Shown: positions 36,761 through 49,300, numbered from the stretch's first letter. The stretch: 64,000 bases of DNA from Calliopum simillimum (GCA_951812925.1 OX638369.1:52323061-52387060); one strand, 5' to 3'. A program made the numbers and translations. Notes: generated by a model not told the origin, from the sequence alone.

Positions 36761-38043
36761 AAAGTTTTTATATTAAGCAAATGTCGGCATAAAGCATAAA
36801 TATTTTTACAAGAATTATAAAGTAAAAATGGTTATATATTTTTCTGGCGGAAAGAATAATTTACTTTAGTTATTAGAAAATGTAGACAATTTAGAGTAAA
36901 TATTACTCTAGTATTTCACTTTACATACTTTATTTATAAATATTACTTCACGAAACCATCAAATGTGATATCCAATTTTTTCCGTGTGTTCGTATGAATT
37001 TTTTGATGCTTAATTCAAATTCGGTTACAGTATAGCTCTATCAAGTCTGGATTTTGATACAAAATTTCATGAAGGTTATTTAATTTAAAGGCAAAATTTT
37101 TGAAATATACAATAAGAAAATATATGTAATTTTTGGACGTCAAACGATATCTGTCCGTTAACCTGGGTCGAAATTTGGATTCACTCCGAAGCGGACTCTT
37201 AAAAACGATATCTGAATCATTTTTTTTTTTTTTTTTTTCATTAAAGGAAAAACCAATGGAGCACTTTTGATTCTATTGAAGGTCCATTTTGGCTAAAAAA
37301 AAAAAAGTTTTTTGGCCATAACTTTTTTTTTTTCATTATAAACTGGATACCCTAAGGTGTCTTAGAAATAAAGACTATGTTCTTACAAAAATTTTGGCGT
37401 TTAAAAATTATACATTTTTTTTGGGGGTATGAAAATATTCGTGTCCCAAAATCGATTTTTTTACGTTTTTCAATTACGCGGTCGAAAACTCGAATATTTA
37501 CTCAAAAGCAAGGCATCTATCGAAAAATGTTTACAAGGAAAAAAATTATTGAAATTTTTCTAAGAATACTTGTGAATTTTTTCAAAATTTTTTTTTTTTT
37601 GATTTGTAATGTTTAAGTGTGATTTTGTAAGAGTTTTTTTTACCTTGTAGAACGTATTATGTATTTTTGCACGACCACTTTAGATTGCAGTCTCCATTGC
37701 AGTCTGAAAAAAAGTTCTCGAGTTTATTAATGACAAGCCACTAATACCTTTCGTCGTTCGTCCCAAAGTTTATGAGTTATCACGATTTGAAAATCAACAC
37801 AATTGTACAACGCGTCACAAGATTCACGACTGCTGATGTCAAACCTTACCACAAATTATTATGAATCAAAACTTCTAAAAATGTGCATCAGAATGAATAT
37901 TTTAGCTCTTCTAGAAAAAATTGACGTAATAAGCTCAATGATTATTATAAAATCTTTGAAATGCAAGAATTGAATATATTTTCTTCAAACTCTTTTGAAG
38001 TTTTAACTAACGCATGTTCCTATACTAAAATCTTAAATTTTTT
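36761..38043. other. Spacer DNA, no supported gene
   Basis: Part of it (37920-38043) is the 3' flank shared with copy B. The rest is AT-rich, with long T runs at 37222-37240 and 37570-37600. The plus ORF at 37377-37616 is lysine and phenylalanine rich and unconvincing. Confidence 0.5.
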
Positions 38044-39892
38044 TTAATTATTTTTCAAATTTTCATAAAATCTATCAAGTGCTGTATCATTGATAGCACC
38101 GAAATTCCATTTCATATTAACATTATCTTTATTGCAAATGTTCATGCACAGCGACATATTTCGCGGTAACGCCTCCAAACAGTAAGCCCCATGTGGGCGA
38201 TTTACTAGCAATCTATTCTTTCGATCATAATACCAAAATTGTGTTTCACCTCTATTGTTGCATGGCAACAAAGTCACAGGAGCATTTTTGTACAACTTTG
38301 GAACATCAATACATTGAGCATAGCTACGCCATCTCAAATCTCGACTCCATCTCAATAGAAACATTTGATTATCATGTGGATTTTCATGATTTTCACTACA
38401 AGTATATAAACCTGGATTTGATTTCGAATTTGTTTTATCGACGCATAAATAATGTGTTCCAACACTTTGAATAACACCAACGGCATATTCTAGCCGCTGA
38501 AATGGGGGATATTCTTCAAGAACATTAACAGCAATCTCGTTCAAGTACCACTCAAATGTTTTGCAATGCAATTTCTCACGTAACGCTTTCTGTTCTGTCA
38601 GGTCCCCGACATCTAATTTCTCTATGTTACTTCCAATGCGAATATAAAAGTATTTCTTATAGTCATCCAACCAAACTTCAGCTACACGTTTTTTATTCTA
38701 AATAAAAAGCATTAATATTTATCAGCCAAAATATGCAACAAATTACTAACCTTTGTCAAGAATTGTTTATCTTTTGCATTAAATCCTTTATTAAGAATTC
38801 CCCTAAAATGATGTCCCACCCTTGAACAAGGCACATTTAATATTTGGCCACCGCACATCCAAACTTTGAAACTTAATTCAAATTGTTCACCACCCCATAT
38901 GCGAAGATCTTTATCATAACCACCAAGTTCCCAAAAATAATCACGAGACATTGCAAATAAACCGCCCAACATAATTGGATTGTTATAGTTCTCCGCACTG
39001 TTTTTAAGATCCTTGGGTGAAGTAAATGTTTCAGTATAACTAAGTGACCAAGTGAAAGCACCTTGGTTTGGTTTAATAGCATAATAGGTCAATTCTTCAG
39101 CATTAATCCAATCGACAATTGGGCATACAACAGTGCGTCTGTTCAGTGCTATGGGCTCAAGCAATGGTGGTAACCAATTGTAGCCGACTTCAATGTGAGC
39201 ATCAAAGATAACCAGTACTTCTGCAGTCATCTTGCGTATACCTGCAAGGCGTGCACGAATTAGACCCATACGCTCGGGCATACGCACGAAGCGTACTTTA
39301 GTGAAATGTGCCGCAACGTATTTTTCAAGCTTTTCGAAAAAATCCAAATCACTAAAATCATCCACGAGTATAATTTCCTTGAGTAATTCTGGAGGTGTAC
39401 GATTGATCAAACTATGCAATGTGCGTGCAAATGTGCTAAACAACTCATTATGGAAGGGTATAACAATGCTGACTGCGGGCAATTTGCTGAGATATTTTTT
39501 ATAAAAACAGCTAGAAGTGTAAAAATTTAAATTCAGTCCATAAAAAAAGTTCAGAAGCGATATTGTTACCCTTTGTCACGTGCATCTCGAACTGATCGAT
39601 TGACAGATATGGCGTCAGATAAAAGTGCATTAAGTCCATGTTGTTTAAACAATTTTGCTTCCAATACACGATCTGTATTGTTGCCCAACTTGGCGGCTTT
39701 GCCCTGTTCCCCCAGGCCAACACGTTTCCAGTCCATTTGCATGGCATACCAATCATTCCAATCTTTTTTCTCCGGTGGCTCTTTTATATAATTTTGATTA
39801 AGTTCATTCAGAATGTCATGTTTCCAAATTATTATTAGTGATATTGAAAAAATGCTGTATTTGATCAGTGTTTTCCAACTGTTTCTGTGCAT
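38044..39892 (-). CDS. Polypeptide N-acetylgalactosaminyltransferase, copy C (mosaic)
   Basis: Exons 39892-39570, 39510-38751 and 38697-38044; introns 59 and 53 bp; 578 residues. Start chosen at 39892 (MHRNSWK), matching the MHR/MRR starts of the paralogues; an upstream in-frame ATG at 39916 would add 8 residues before the basic tail. Anchor and stem (IKYSIFSISLIIIWKHDIL) and the promoter are D-like, whereas exon 3, intron 2 and the 3' flank are B-like, so the gene looks like a recombinant. DAH 211-213, WGGEQ 313-317, His341 in SRVGHHFR. The exon 1 motif reads WNDW instead of WHDW, and the flexible loop differs slightly (GILNKGFNAK). Confidence 0.92.
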
Positions 39893-39939
39893 TTGTGATA
39901 TTTTAGAAATAAACAAAAAATATTAAGCGCTAAACTTTA

Positions 39940-39961
39940 ACGTTAGCAAAAAAGAGACTGA
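39940..39961 (-). promoter_or_regulatory. Predicted core promoter of copy C
   Basis: TCAGTC (39956-39961, +1 at 39959) lies 67 nt before the ATG, and CGT is at +18 to +20 (39942-39940). The stretch ATAAATCAGTCTCTTTTTTG is identical to copy D. The CATACTGTA motif of copies A, B and F is not seen here. Confidence 0.5.
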
Positions 39962-40494
39962 TTTATAACTGAGCGAACTTGGAACAGAAAAAATTATACT
40001 GACCCCTACATTGCTATGCAGTTAGTTTTCTACATTTTTGTTGAATAGAAAAAAAACAAACCGAAAAATTATATCGAAAAAGTGAGTTTTTTATAAAAAA
40101 AAAATAAAATAACCAAACAACAAAGAGATGTATTTTTGATACTAAATTCAATATCGGCTATAGAATTGCTCTACCAAGTCTGGATTTTGATATATACTTA
40201 GATAAAAAATACAAGAACTCAGTTTTTTTTTGCTATTTTTAAAGTTATATAGCAAGGAAATATAGTTTTTGGCCTTATACGTGATATTAAGGTTTGAAGT
40301 TCTAGTCTTTTCCTTCAAAACTCACTAAGAAATATATATACATCTTCATATTTTCTGAAAATCTTACACGAAAAAGAGAAAAAAAAAACACTAAAATGGG
40401 TTGTTTTGGATTTGAGGCTATATACAGTATACATAAAAATATTTCAATTTTGTTTTACTAACTGAGTAGTATACACATTTGTTTCGTCACAGTC
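39962..40494. other. Spacer upstream of copy C, nothing further seen
   Basis: AT-rich. The first 40 bp parallel copy D upstream sequence (GCGAACTTGGAAC). No gene is supported. Confidence 0.45.
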
Positions 40495-40830
40495 TTTATG
40501 ACGGTTTTGTCGTATCTATATATATTAATACGCGAGACAAAATATGTCCATCTTTTTTTACTATTTTAGAAATAGAGTACGACTTTAGATTATACACCAT
40601 TAGAAAGGTATTTGCTCGTAGATGTGCACAAAGTTTAAATTATGTTATGATAATATTTAAACACTAGGTAAAATTATTTACAAATTTACAGAAAACAGTA
40701 CTTGAAGTGTCCAAAAAGTACCAAAATTATTTAATACATTTGTGGTCGAAATTTGAACACTGGGCGATTCTTGTTAAATATAATTATTAATGAAACCATT
40801 TGCTACAATAATGTCACATATTTTAAAATT
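40495..40830 (+). repeat. Dispersed repeat R2, partial copy
   Basis: TATTAATACGCGAGACAAAATATGTCC, ACGACTTTAGATTATACACC and AAGTACCAAAATTATTTAAT parallel the copies at 15605-16660 and 19700-20240. Confidence 0.6.
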
Positions 40831-41446
40831 TGATTTTTATTTATTGTACATTTTTAAATATATTTTACCAAAATAGCTTCTACACTGAAACTTCAACTTG
40901 TCCTCCACTTCCATGCTTTAGTTTTGCAAACTTTTCTATATATATGTTCTTTAGGTCACCATACCTTTTTTGTTGATTATTTTATATAGTTTATTTATTA
41001 ACTATTTGTAGCTGCTAAACATATTTCATATATGCTGATAATTATTTTAAAAATTTGAGTACAACTCATTTGTTTCTAATAAAAATTTTCCTTTAATTTT
41101 TTCTTAAACGAAGGACTCCATACTGTAATGAGATCAAAGCTCTTTTTACCATGACCATATCAAGAGTACTTTATAATTTTCGGAAAGTACAATATATCTG
41201 TGACAAAAAGCATAAACAGTTTAAGTCCACTTAAGAAAAATGGATTTAACCTCAATTTGCCATTAGCTTTGGGTAAAATTACACCATTATTTGCGAATTT
41301 ATTAGTGCTTATTTAAGTCTTTACAGTATGCAAGAAACGAAAGAATAATTTTACCCAAAACTAATGGAAAATTGCGCTTGAACGTTTCAAGACACTTTAT
41401 TATATTTGGTACACGTTTTTTATTTATCAAATGTTCCAGTTCAGTA
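40831..41446. other. Spacer DNA, partly shared with spacer E-F
   Basis: Around 41040-41180, TGTTTCTAATAAAAATTTTCC and CATACTGTAATGAGA parallel 60025-60085. It is probably another piece of duplicated spacer. No gene seen. Confidence 0.4.
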
Positions 41447-42010
41447 TCTGGCTGGGTGTCTGTTTGTGCGTGGAAATATTTTTCACGCAAAAACCAACCA
41501 AGATAATTCAATGAAATTTAACACAGTTGTTTCGTCGTAAAAGTTACTTCGAGAGATTGAAAACGAGCGAAATCGGTCAACGGACATGCCTACCGCCCAT
41601 ACAAAAAATATATTCAAAACTAACTTTATGAGTATTTTTCACTACAATGCAACCCAAAAACACATAAATACTAGAAACGGTAAGTTCAAGATCTGAGCAA
41701 AAATTAAGTGAACTCGGATAAAAGGGCGTGGCACCTCCCATATAAGTAAAAGCTCCAAATTTTATGCAGAAAGTTTTTTTCGAGATAATCTTACTAAATT
41801 TTACTCAGGCATTAAGAGAGCTTGGCACCTCCTACATGAGCAAAAGTTTCAAAATGCTATACTGAAAGCGTTTTTTCAAGAAAATCCACCAAATTTCACT
41901 TAGACGCTAAGAACAGTAACTGCGAGCTCTGATCATAAACTAGACGAACTCAAACAAGAGGGCGGGGTGCCTCCCATATAAGCAAAAGTACCAAAATGCT
42001 ATACTGAAGA
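41447..42010 (+). mobile_element. DINE-1-like element copy g, truncated at both ends
   Basis: Starts in the microsatellite (CTGGCTGGGTGTCTG), keeps CGGACATGCCTACCGCCC and about three internal blocks with GGGCGTGGCACCTCCC, and lacks both the 5' inverted pair and the 3' stem-loop/CTAG. Confidence 0.7.
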
Positions 42011-42367
42011 CAGTGACTTAAGTGGTTTCTGCATGCACTACTAGAAAACAGTAACAACTATGCCTGTGTTTGACCGTTTAAAATTGCATTGTTTTAATTG
42101 CTTTAAAATTATAATTAATGAGTGCCAATTAATACTAAAAAAAAACATATGATTAAAAACTAAGTAGTTCAAGAATTAATTCCAGAAGAGCATGCACCAT
42201 TTCATCAGAACAAATTTAGTTGGCCAATTTCATGTGTTGAAGATAGTCAAGTTGAAAACGATGGAGAATATGATTATGCAACTTAAATACATTAAAACAT
42301 GAATAATCTTAATATGTCACATGTTAATAAATTAATGCTTAAGTGTGGTTTTCAGTAATATTAATAA

Positions 42368-43995
42368 TAGCCCAGGAAAATAAGAATTTTTCTGCGAAAT
42401 AATTCCGAGTGAATTTTTCTCACCGGGATTATATTTATTTATGCATGATAAACAAAGTGTGAAAAGTCCATTGCAAAGTCGTGTGCGCATAAAAAGTTAT
42501 TAAGGCTCAAAGGTCTCTAAAATCAGTTTTTTGCAAATATCTCGCTAATGCTAACTTTTACAGAAAAATGTTGGTCTCTAATTTTGTAGCACAGGAAATT
42601 TCCTACAAAAGTACGTTGAAAGTATTTGCCTACGGCTTCTAGTTTAGAAGATCACCCAGTTTAAAAAGTTGTTAACAGTTGAGGAGTGATTTTTCAAAAG
42701 GGCCTAAAACCACTTCCAACCTCGAACAAACCTAAGGATGCCATTGCCATTACCATGCTAAAATGCACCCTCTAGTCCAAAATTCATCACAAAAAATGCA
42801 TTTTTCTAAGATGAAATCGTGATCAAAAGTCGCATTTCAGAACAAAAGGGCTTATTTCTATATAATTTTATATAATTTTAGGGTTTGATACAAAAAGACG
42901 TATTTTGAATAGTGGCCAAAAAAACTTTTAATATTTTTTATATACCCCAGGCTATATAGGTGCTTACAAACCATGCCTTTAAACATCAAAATAAAATTCC
43001 AAATGGTGAAATAAGAGGCATTTTGAAACAAAAGGGCTTATTTCCAAACGTTTCAGAACAAAAGGGCTTATTTCCAAATGTTTTAACAACAAAAATGTTA
43101 AGGGGATTAGAATCTTTGGTCAACTCACTATAATACAGGAGACATTAAAAAAAATATGTTATTGCAAACAGCCCATAAAAGTTTTTTCTCATTACTGAAA
43201 ATTTGTTTAGCATGGTTTTACGCCGTTTTGAAAAATAACTCCTCAGTTATGATATGAAATACTACCTATGAGTTCATATTAAAATATTGTACCAACAAAT
43301 TTGAAACACCGTTTAAAATATAATTTGATTTTCTATATAGCGTACTAATTTCTTTTTTTCGAACAACCCATGGCCTTAAAGATATTCGTGAAAAACCGTA
43401 AGACTTCAAAAATACTGGTATGGTATATGTGTACACTTACCAATTCGGAGATATCCTTAAAAAACCAGTAATTTCGAAGCCTTAACGATTATTCAAGAAT
43501 ATTTTTAAGGTTATGAGCCGTTCGAAAAAATATTTTCATACGGTATATAGAAAATAAAATTATCTTTCAAACGGCATTTTAATTTTGTTTGTACGACTTC
43601 TCATTGAAGAGTTTTTGCAATTTAAAAAGTAAGATATTTTAATATGTACTCATGGGTAGCATTTTGTATCATAACTGTTAACAACTTTTAAAACTGGGTG
43701 ATCTTCTTAACTAGAAGTCGTACGCAAATACTTTTAACGTACTTTTGTAGGAAATTTCCTGTGCTACAAAATTGGAGACCAACATTTTTCTGTAAAAGTT
43801 AGCATTAGCGAGATATTTGCAAAAAACTGATTTTAGCAACCTTTGAGCCTTAATAACTTTTTATGCGCACACGACTTTGCAATGGACTTTTCACACTTTG
43901 TTTATCATGCATAAATAAAGACAATTGCGGCTTAAAAAATCCACTTGCAATTATTTCGCACAGCAGCTCTTTTTTCGTCTTATTTTCCTGGGCTA
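42368..43995. mobile_element. Foldback element FB7 with TAA target duplication
   Basis: Termini TAGCCCAGGAAAATAAGA and the inverse TCTTATTTTCCTGGGCTA; TAA flanks both ends (42365-42367 and 43996-43998). The arms include matching segments such as GCATGATAAACAAAGTGTG and AGGAAATTTCCT. The left arm is interrupted by a nested element at 42681-43244. Same terminal trinucleotide and target as FB6, so probably the same transposase source. Confidence 0.85.
42681..43244. mobile_element. Nested 564-bp element in the left arm of FB7
   Basis: Inverted termini GAGGAGTGATTTTTCAAAA and TTTTGAAAAATAACTCCTC, with AGTT on both sides (42677-42680 and 43245-43248). The opposite FB7 arm has the uninterrupted sequence with one AGTT (about 43672-43690, inverted), so it is the empty site. 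It includes two AAGGGCTTATTTCC units near 43030-43080. No ORF of note. Confidence 0.8.
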
Positions 43996-44152
43996 TAACT
44001 CATAGTACCTGGAGACCGATCCCTGCTCGGTCAACAATCTAATCTTATTATTTTAGTCGATGTTTTTATTCATAGCTATTTCTGTTATGAAACTTGTATT
44101 TTTTCAATTCTAAGGGTCATGCCTTCAAAATGATAAATAAACCGATGAGAAA

Positions 44153-44632
44153 CTAGTAAGGGTGTAACTTTTGGCCTGGCCAAAAAATAAATACCCTACA
44201 CTGCAGTGTTTTGAAAATTTTGCTTGTAAGCGAGGTGCCACGCCTCCTTGTCCAATTTCACCCAATTTTTGTTGAGAGCTTTCATTTAGAGTTCTTAGTG
44301 TCTGGGTTAAATTTGGTTCGAATATCTCAAAAATCGCTTTCAGTTTAGCGTTTTGAATCTTTTGATTATATGGGAGGTGCCACGCCCTCTTGTCTGAGTT
44401 CGCTCAGTTTTTTCTCAGAGCTTGCGCTTACAATTTGTAGTATTTATGTGTATTTTGGTTGCATTGTCGTGAAAAATACTCCTAAAATTGCATTTTGAAT
44501 ATATTTTTTGTATGGGCGGTAGGCGTGTCCGTTAACCGATTTTGCTCATTTGCAATCCACCGAACTAACTTTGATGACGGAGGCGGACTACCAAATTTCA
44601 TTGAATTATCTTGCTTAGTTTTCCCAAAAATA
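44153..44632 (-). mobile_element. DINE-1-like element copy h, interrupted
   Basis: Begins CTAGTAAGGGTGTAAC with the stem-loop TTTTGGCCTGGCCAAAA, has two internal blocks and the core GGGCGGTAGGCGTGTCC, and is broken at CCCAAAAATA by FB8. A weak continuation may follow at 46304-46320. Confidence 0.75.
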
Positions 44633-46301
44633 TAGGTCAAAATAAAAATCCATTTGGCTCACATTGTTCAAGTTGGCTCTAGTTTTCGAGAAAAGGCCGT
44701 TTGAATTTTGCACCTTGAATTATTTGGTTTTTTCAATATATCTCGTAAGTAAACTGAGTTTTATTGCATTTGGTGGTTTCGTTCGTCTCGTCTATATCTA
44801 CACTTTCACTACCAAACCAGTCCTTCTTGATGCATTTTTGGCAAGTTAGATCACAAAATTCCCAAAAAGTGATATTTTTCACCTTTTATGACATTCGGTT
44901 TAATAGAAATCACCCGAGTGGTGGATTTATGTACAGGTTTTGACTTTTAACCTATAGCTGAGACCCATACGAACACTTTGATATAATATAAGTATGTGGC
45001 ATATGGGCAAAACTTTCTGAAGTGAGCCACCTAACAAATTAAACGTAAAATAGGCTTTAACAAAATGATGTCTTGTAACAACTAGTAAAGATTTTGTAAA
45101 ATTGTTTCTTTTAAGAGATATTTAACATAGGTCAGGGAATAAAATGGTAATTTTGTTTTGGACCAAAATTTTTCATTTATTATTGAAAATCCCTATTTCA
45201 AATAGGTATATAAATATAAAACAACTTCTCCGCCTCTAAGAAAACTATGAATAATATGAGGGCTTTCTACACTTGTCAAGAAACTATATTCCAGAAAAAA
45301 AATTGGGGTAATCGATATTGGTTCAAAAGTTATTAACAATATAGTGATGTTGTGCAAGTCTTTTCAGCATTAGAGAAAAACAAGGCATCCTACGAAAAAA
45401 GTGTATATGGCGTAAAATGCTTAGAATTATCTAAGGAATAGGTGTGAGTTTTTTGGAACACATGAAATTTTTTTTTCGGACCTTTTGAAAAATTATAAAA
45501 TGTCTCCGAAAATTCTGAAAAAATTCACACGTATTTCTTGACTAATTCTAAGCATTTTATGCCACATACACTTTTTTCGTAAGATGCCTTGTTTTCCTCT
45601 AATGCTGAAAAAAGACTTGCACGACATCACTATATTGTTAGTAACTTTTGAACCAATATCGATTACCCCAATTTTTTCTGGAATATAGTTTCTTGACAAG
45701 TGTAGAAAGCCCACATAATTTTTATAGTTTTCTTAGAGGCGGAGAAATTGTTTTATTTTTATATACCTATTTGAAATAGGGATTTTCAATAATAAATGAA
45801 AAATTTTGGTCCAAAACAAAAATACCAACTTATTAAATATCTCTTAAAAGAAACATTTTTTCAAAATCTTTACTAGTTGTTACAAGACATCATTTTGTTA
45901 AAGCCTATTTTACGTTTAATTTGTTATATGGCTCACTTCAGAAAGTTTTGCCCATATGCCACATATATTACATCAAAGTCTTCGTATGGATCTCGGCTAT
46001 AGGTTAAAAGTCAAAACCTGTACATAAATCCACCACTCGTCATAAAAGGCGAAAAATATCACTTTTTTGAGAGTTTTGTGCTCTGTCTTGCCAAAAATGC
46101 ATCCAAAAGGACTGATTTGGTAGTGAAAGTATAGATATAGACAAGACGGACAAAACCTTACCAAATGTAATAAAACTCAGTTTACTTAGGAGATATATTA
46201 AAAAAACCACATAGTTCAAGGTGCAAAATTCAAACGGCTTTTTCTCGAAAACAAGAGCCAAGTTGAACAAATTGAGCCAAATGGTATTTTATTTTGACCT
46301 A
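44633..46301. mobile_element. Foldback element FB8, 1.67-kb palindrome
   Basis: Termini TAGGTCAAAATAAAA and TTTTATTTTGACCTA, flanked by TA at 44631-44632 and 46302-46303. The two arms match almost throughout and meet near 45467. Inserted in DINE copy h. ORFs at 44664-44849 (plus) and 46040-46270 (minus) are the same arm sequence read twice. Confidence 0.88.
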
Positions 46302-46303
46302 TA

Positions 46304-46822
46304 TTTTCACCCCGCAGCGTTAGATCCGAGTAAACTTTTGGCAACCAAATTTTGTTCCACAGTATAATTGTTTTGTTTTAATTAAATATCATTATAAACT
46401 TTTCTTCCTAAAACAATATAAGTCACCCGTTTACTGCAAAAACAATACTGCAATAACAGTTTTCAGGTTTTTTCCATTATTTGTCTTAATAAAACACAAA
46501 GATTTTTCTACATTTCAATCTGTTAGAACTCAAGCACTACTTATATTCAGCCGAAAAAATTTCTTTAAAACTCGATTATTTTTGAATAAAACAGTTTTTA
46601 TTGATTTCTGAAAAATTCTATTGGTGTCACTTATGAGGTTTCTGCAATGACCGATTCATTTCAAGATGTCTTGTACAGCCTTGCCAGCTTGTACATTTTA
46701 GTGCTTTCGTGGTAATAATCTTAAAGTTATCGCCACAATAACTTCTGAACGATACGGATGACAACTTTGCATTGATTTTTCATGTTTTGGTGTGACTTCG
46801 TAGGAATTTCTTTAATACGCAT
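46304..46822. other. Spacer DNA shared in part with spacer E-F
   Basis: GCCTTGCCAGCTTGTACATTTTAGTGCTTTCG (46678 onward) and TTTGCATTGATTTTT parallel 60212-60320. No gene seen. Confidence 0.5.
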
Positions 46823-47243
46823 ACATGAGTGGGATTCGGTCGCTAAATGAGAGTTTTTGGCTTTTGAACGCCCGCGGCATGCAAAATACTTTGTTTACTC
46901 AAGAGAAAGGCATCTAACGAAAAAAGTGTACTAGACATAAAATGCTCAGAGTCGTCGAAGAAATACGTGTGAAATTTTTGGGAATTTTTTGTAAAGTTAA
47001 AAAAATTTTTTTTTCTTTGAATAATTTTTTGAAAAAAATTTTCAAAAATTAACAAAAAAAAAAAGTTTAAAATAATTCCAACAAAAATCACACGAATTTC
47101 TTGAACAATTCTAAGCATTTTATACCTTATACACTTTTTTTGTAAGATGCCTTCATCTTGAGTTAACAAAAAATTTTGCCTTCCGCGGGCGTTCAAAAGC
47201 CAAAAACTAACATCTAGCGATCCAATCCCATCCTGAGTCATAC
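46823..47243. repeat. Inverted repeat FB9
   Basis: Left arm GTTTTTGGCTTTTGAACGCC at about 46852 faces GGCGTTCAAAAGCCAAAAAC at about 47188. The arms of about 170 bp are separated by an AT-only centre (47000-47085). No target duplication was identified. Confidence 0.65.
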
Positions 47244-47279
47244 ATCATTTTAAAGCTTATAAATTATGCTTTAATTTAA

Positions 47280-48177
47280 AGTAGAGTAGAACGGGGTAAT
47301 GTCGTGCAGGGGGTAGTGTCGTGCACTGGCTGTTTTAGCCCAAAGAATTAAATGATTTACCAACTGTTCGTAAGGTAGGGACCTGCTGACCTACTGAGCT
47401 TATGCATATAATACTAGCAATTTTCACCAGTTCGTCTCTACAGAGTAACCTTTTTTTCAAAACGCACGCTTTCGGGACGATGAAAGTGTTTTTCCATCGA
47501 GTCAGAAAAATAATTTTCCTTGCGGGAAAATATACCAGGTAAGTGTTTTCTGAAACGAAATATCCTGCCAAAGGAAAGAAGTATTTGGTTTTGGAAAAAA
47601 ATTTTGGGCTTCACCGAGTTATCGAAGTTGACCTTTAAAACGACCATTGGGGTAATGTCGTGCACATTCACTTACACAAACACAATTTCTCGCTACAAAA
47701 ATGCTGTTACACATGGATGTAACCAATGAAATTATCTTTCGATCGGATGCTTACTCGTTGCATTCGCTTGAGATGTACGGCATGTCAAAGTTGAGTGCAC
47801 GACATTGCCCCGTTCTACTCTACACAACATATTATGTACTTCACACTTGTATAATAATGAATAAATATATGATAATGCTAAATCTCCTCTAATAAAACCA
47901 CTACCTATCATTTCTCACACATTTTGGTACCTTTACTATACTCGGAAAACAATGCACGACATTACCCCACAAATTTCGAGGGGGGTAATGTCGTGCACAT
48001 TTTTTTTTTCTTCACTTACACAAACACAATTTCTCGCTACACAAATGTTGTTACACATGGATGTAACCAACAAAATTATCTTTCGATCGGATGCTTACTC
48101 GTCGCATTCGCTTGAGATGTACGGCTTTACGAGCATGTCAAAGTTGAGTGCACGACATTGCCCCGTTCTACTCTACT
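47280..48177. mobile_element. MITE with TIR AGTAGAGTAGAACGGGG and internal duplication
   Basis: Starts AGTAGAGTAGAACGGGGTAA and ends TTGCCCCGTTCTACTCTACT. A module of about 180 bp (GGGGTAATGTCGTGCAC to GCACGACATTGCCCCGTTC) appears twice, at about 47650-47823 and 47987-48177. The first unit ends with its own near-complete terminus, so nested or tandem insertion is likely. Flanks TTTAA and TTTTAA suggest a T/A-rich target. Confidence 0.75.
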
Positions 48178-48602
48178 TTTAAAAAAAATTTAAGAGGTTT
48201 TTTTTCAAAATTCAAAAGTATTTTGAAGTTTAAAAAATTTTGGTGAAAAAAAATTTTTTCATTTTATTTTTACACACCGGATCTACTGTATTTGAGCGAA
48301 ATTGGAGACAAAAAAATTTTCAGCTGGTACACTTGGCGTGTTTTGCTTCATATACATATATCATTTTGGCAAACCTAAAATTTTGAAAGTATATTATTCA
48401 ATATGTCGCTGCGAACGTTAACGTACTTTCTTACTGGATAGCTGCACCCTTTTGCAGATTTCAGGTCCAAAAAGTATGTCAAAACCTCCGTTCTGCCAGT
48501 TGAATATTTTTCAATAGAATTACTTATCTTCGGAATATAGTATGAAAAGTCTAGTCCGAAATCATGTGCGCAAAAATAAGTTATTTAAAGTCAAACAATG
48601 TT

Positions 48603-49300
48603 TATACAGGGTGGTTGGTAATCGGTGGAACACCAGAAAATGTAAGATTCTTGGGGTATTCTGAACAACTTTTCTTAGTTCGTGATATATGTATCTTTAT
48701 AAAAACCGGAACTGGAAAATCGGAACCGTTGATGGATTTAATAATATTGCTGTCAAATGAAAGGTTTTTTTATTTGGCTACAAAATTTTTGTACAAAAGT
48801 TTTAAGTCCAAATCATGGTTTTCGAGATATGCCACATTTTCAAAAATTTTTACCTTTTCTTTTTTAGAAGCACTGTTTTTCCAAAAACTTTATAGTTGGC
48901 ACATAATTTTAGTAGCAAATTATGAAAGCTCAATTTATTTCCTTTTATTTGGTATGTAACTTGTGCCTGGTTTTTTTCACTAGCATATTTTTTTATAAGA
49001 AAACAAAAAAGTAAACTACAGAAATTTAAATGCAATTTACCAAAACATTACATTAGCACTCAAAATTCGCCATATCTGCAAAATCATGACTCTGATGTTA
49101 AATTTACTACACCAATTAAAGTTCCTTTCATATGACAGCAATATTATTAAAATACATCAAGGGATTCCGAACTTATACCGGTTTTCATAAAGCTATATAC
49201 CGATCTTTCGATGGCTATATCTAAGTCAGTTTTCCGAATTTCGAAAAATAGATTAAGAAAAGTTGTTTAGAATAGTCCCAGAAATCTTAGTCATCATAGG
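48603..49300. repeat. Imperfect inverted repeat FB10
   Basis: TAATAATATTGCTGTCAAATGAAAGG (48739) faces CCTTTCATATGACAGCAATATTATTA (49131). GAACAACTTTTCTTA (48663) faces TAAGAAAAGTTGTTTAGAATA (49255). The plus ORF of 131 codons at 48564-48959 runs along one arm and shows no domain. Confidence 0.65.

Noticed and set aside
48564..48959. 131-codon plus-strand ORF
   Set aside because: It lies along one arm of an imperfect inverted repeat and shows no domain or codon pattern.
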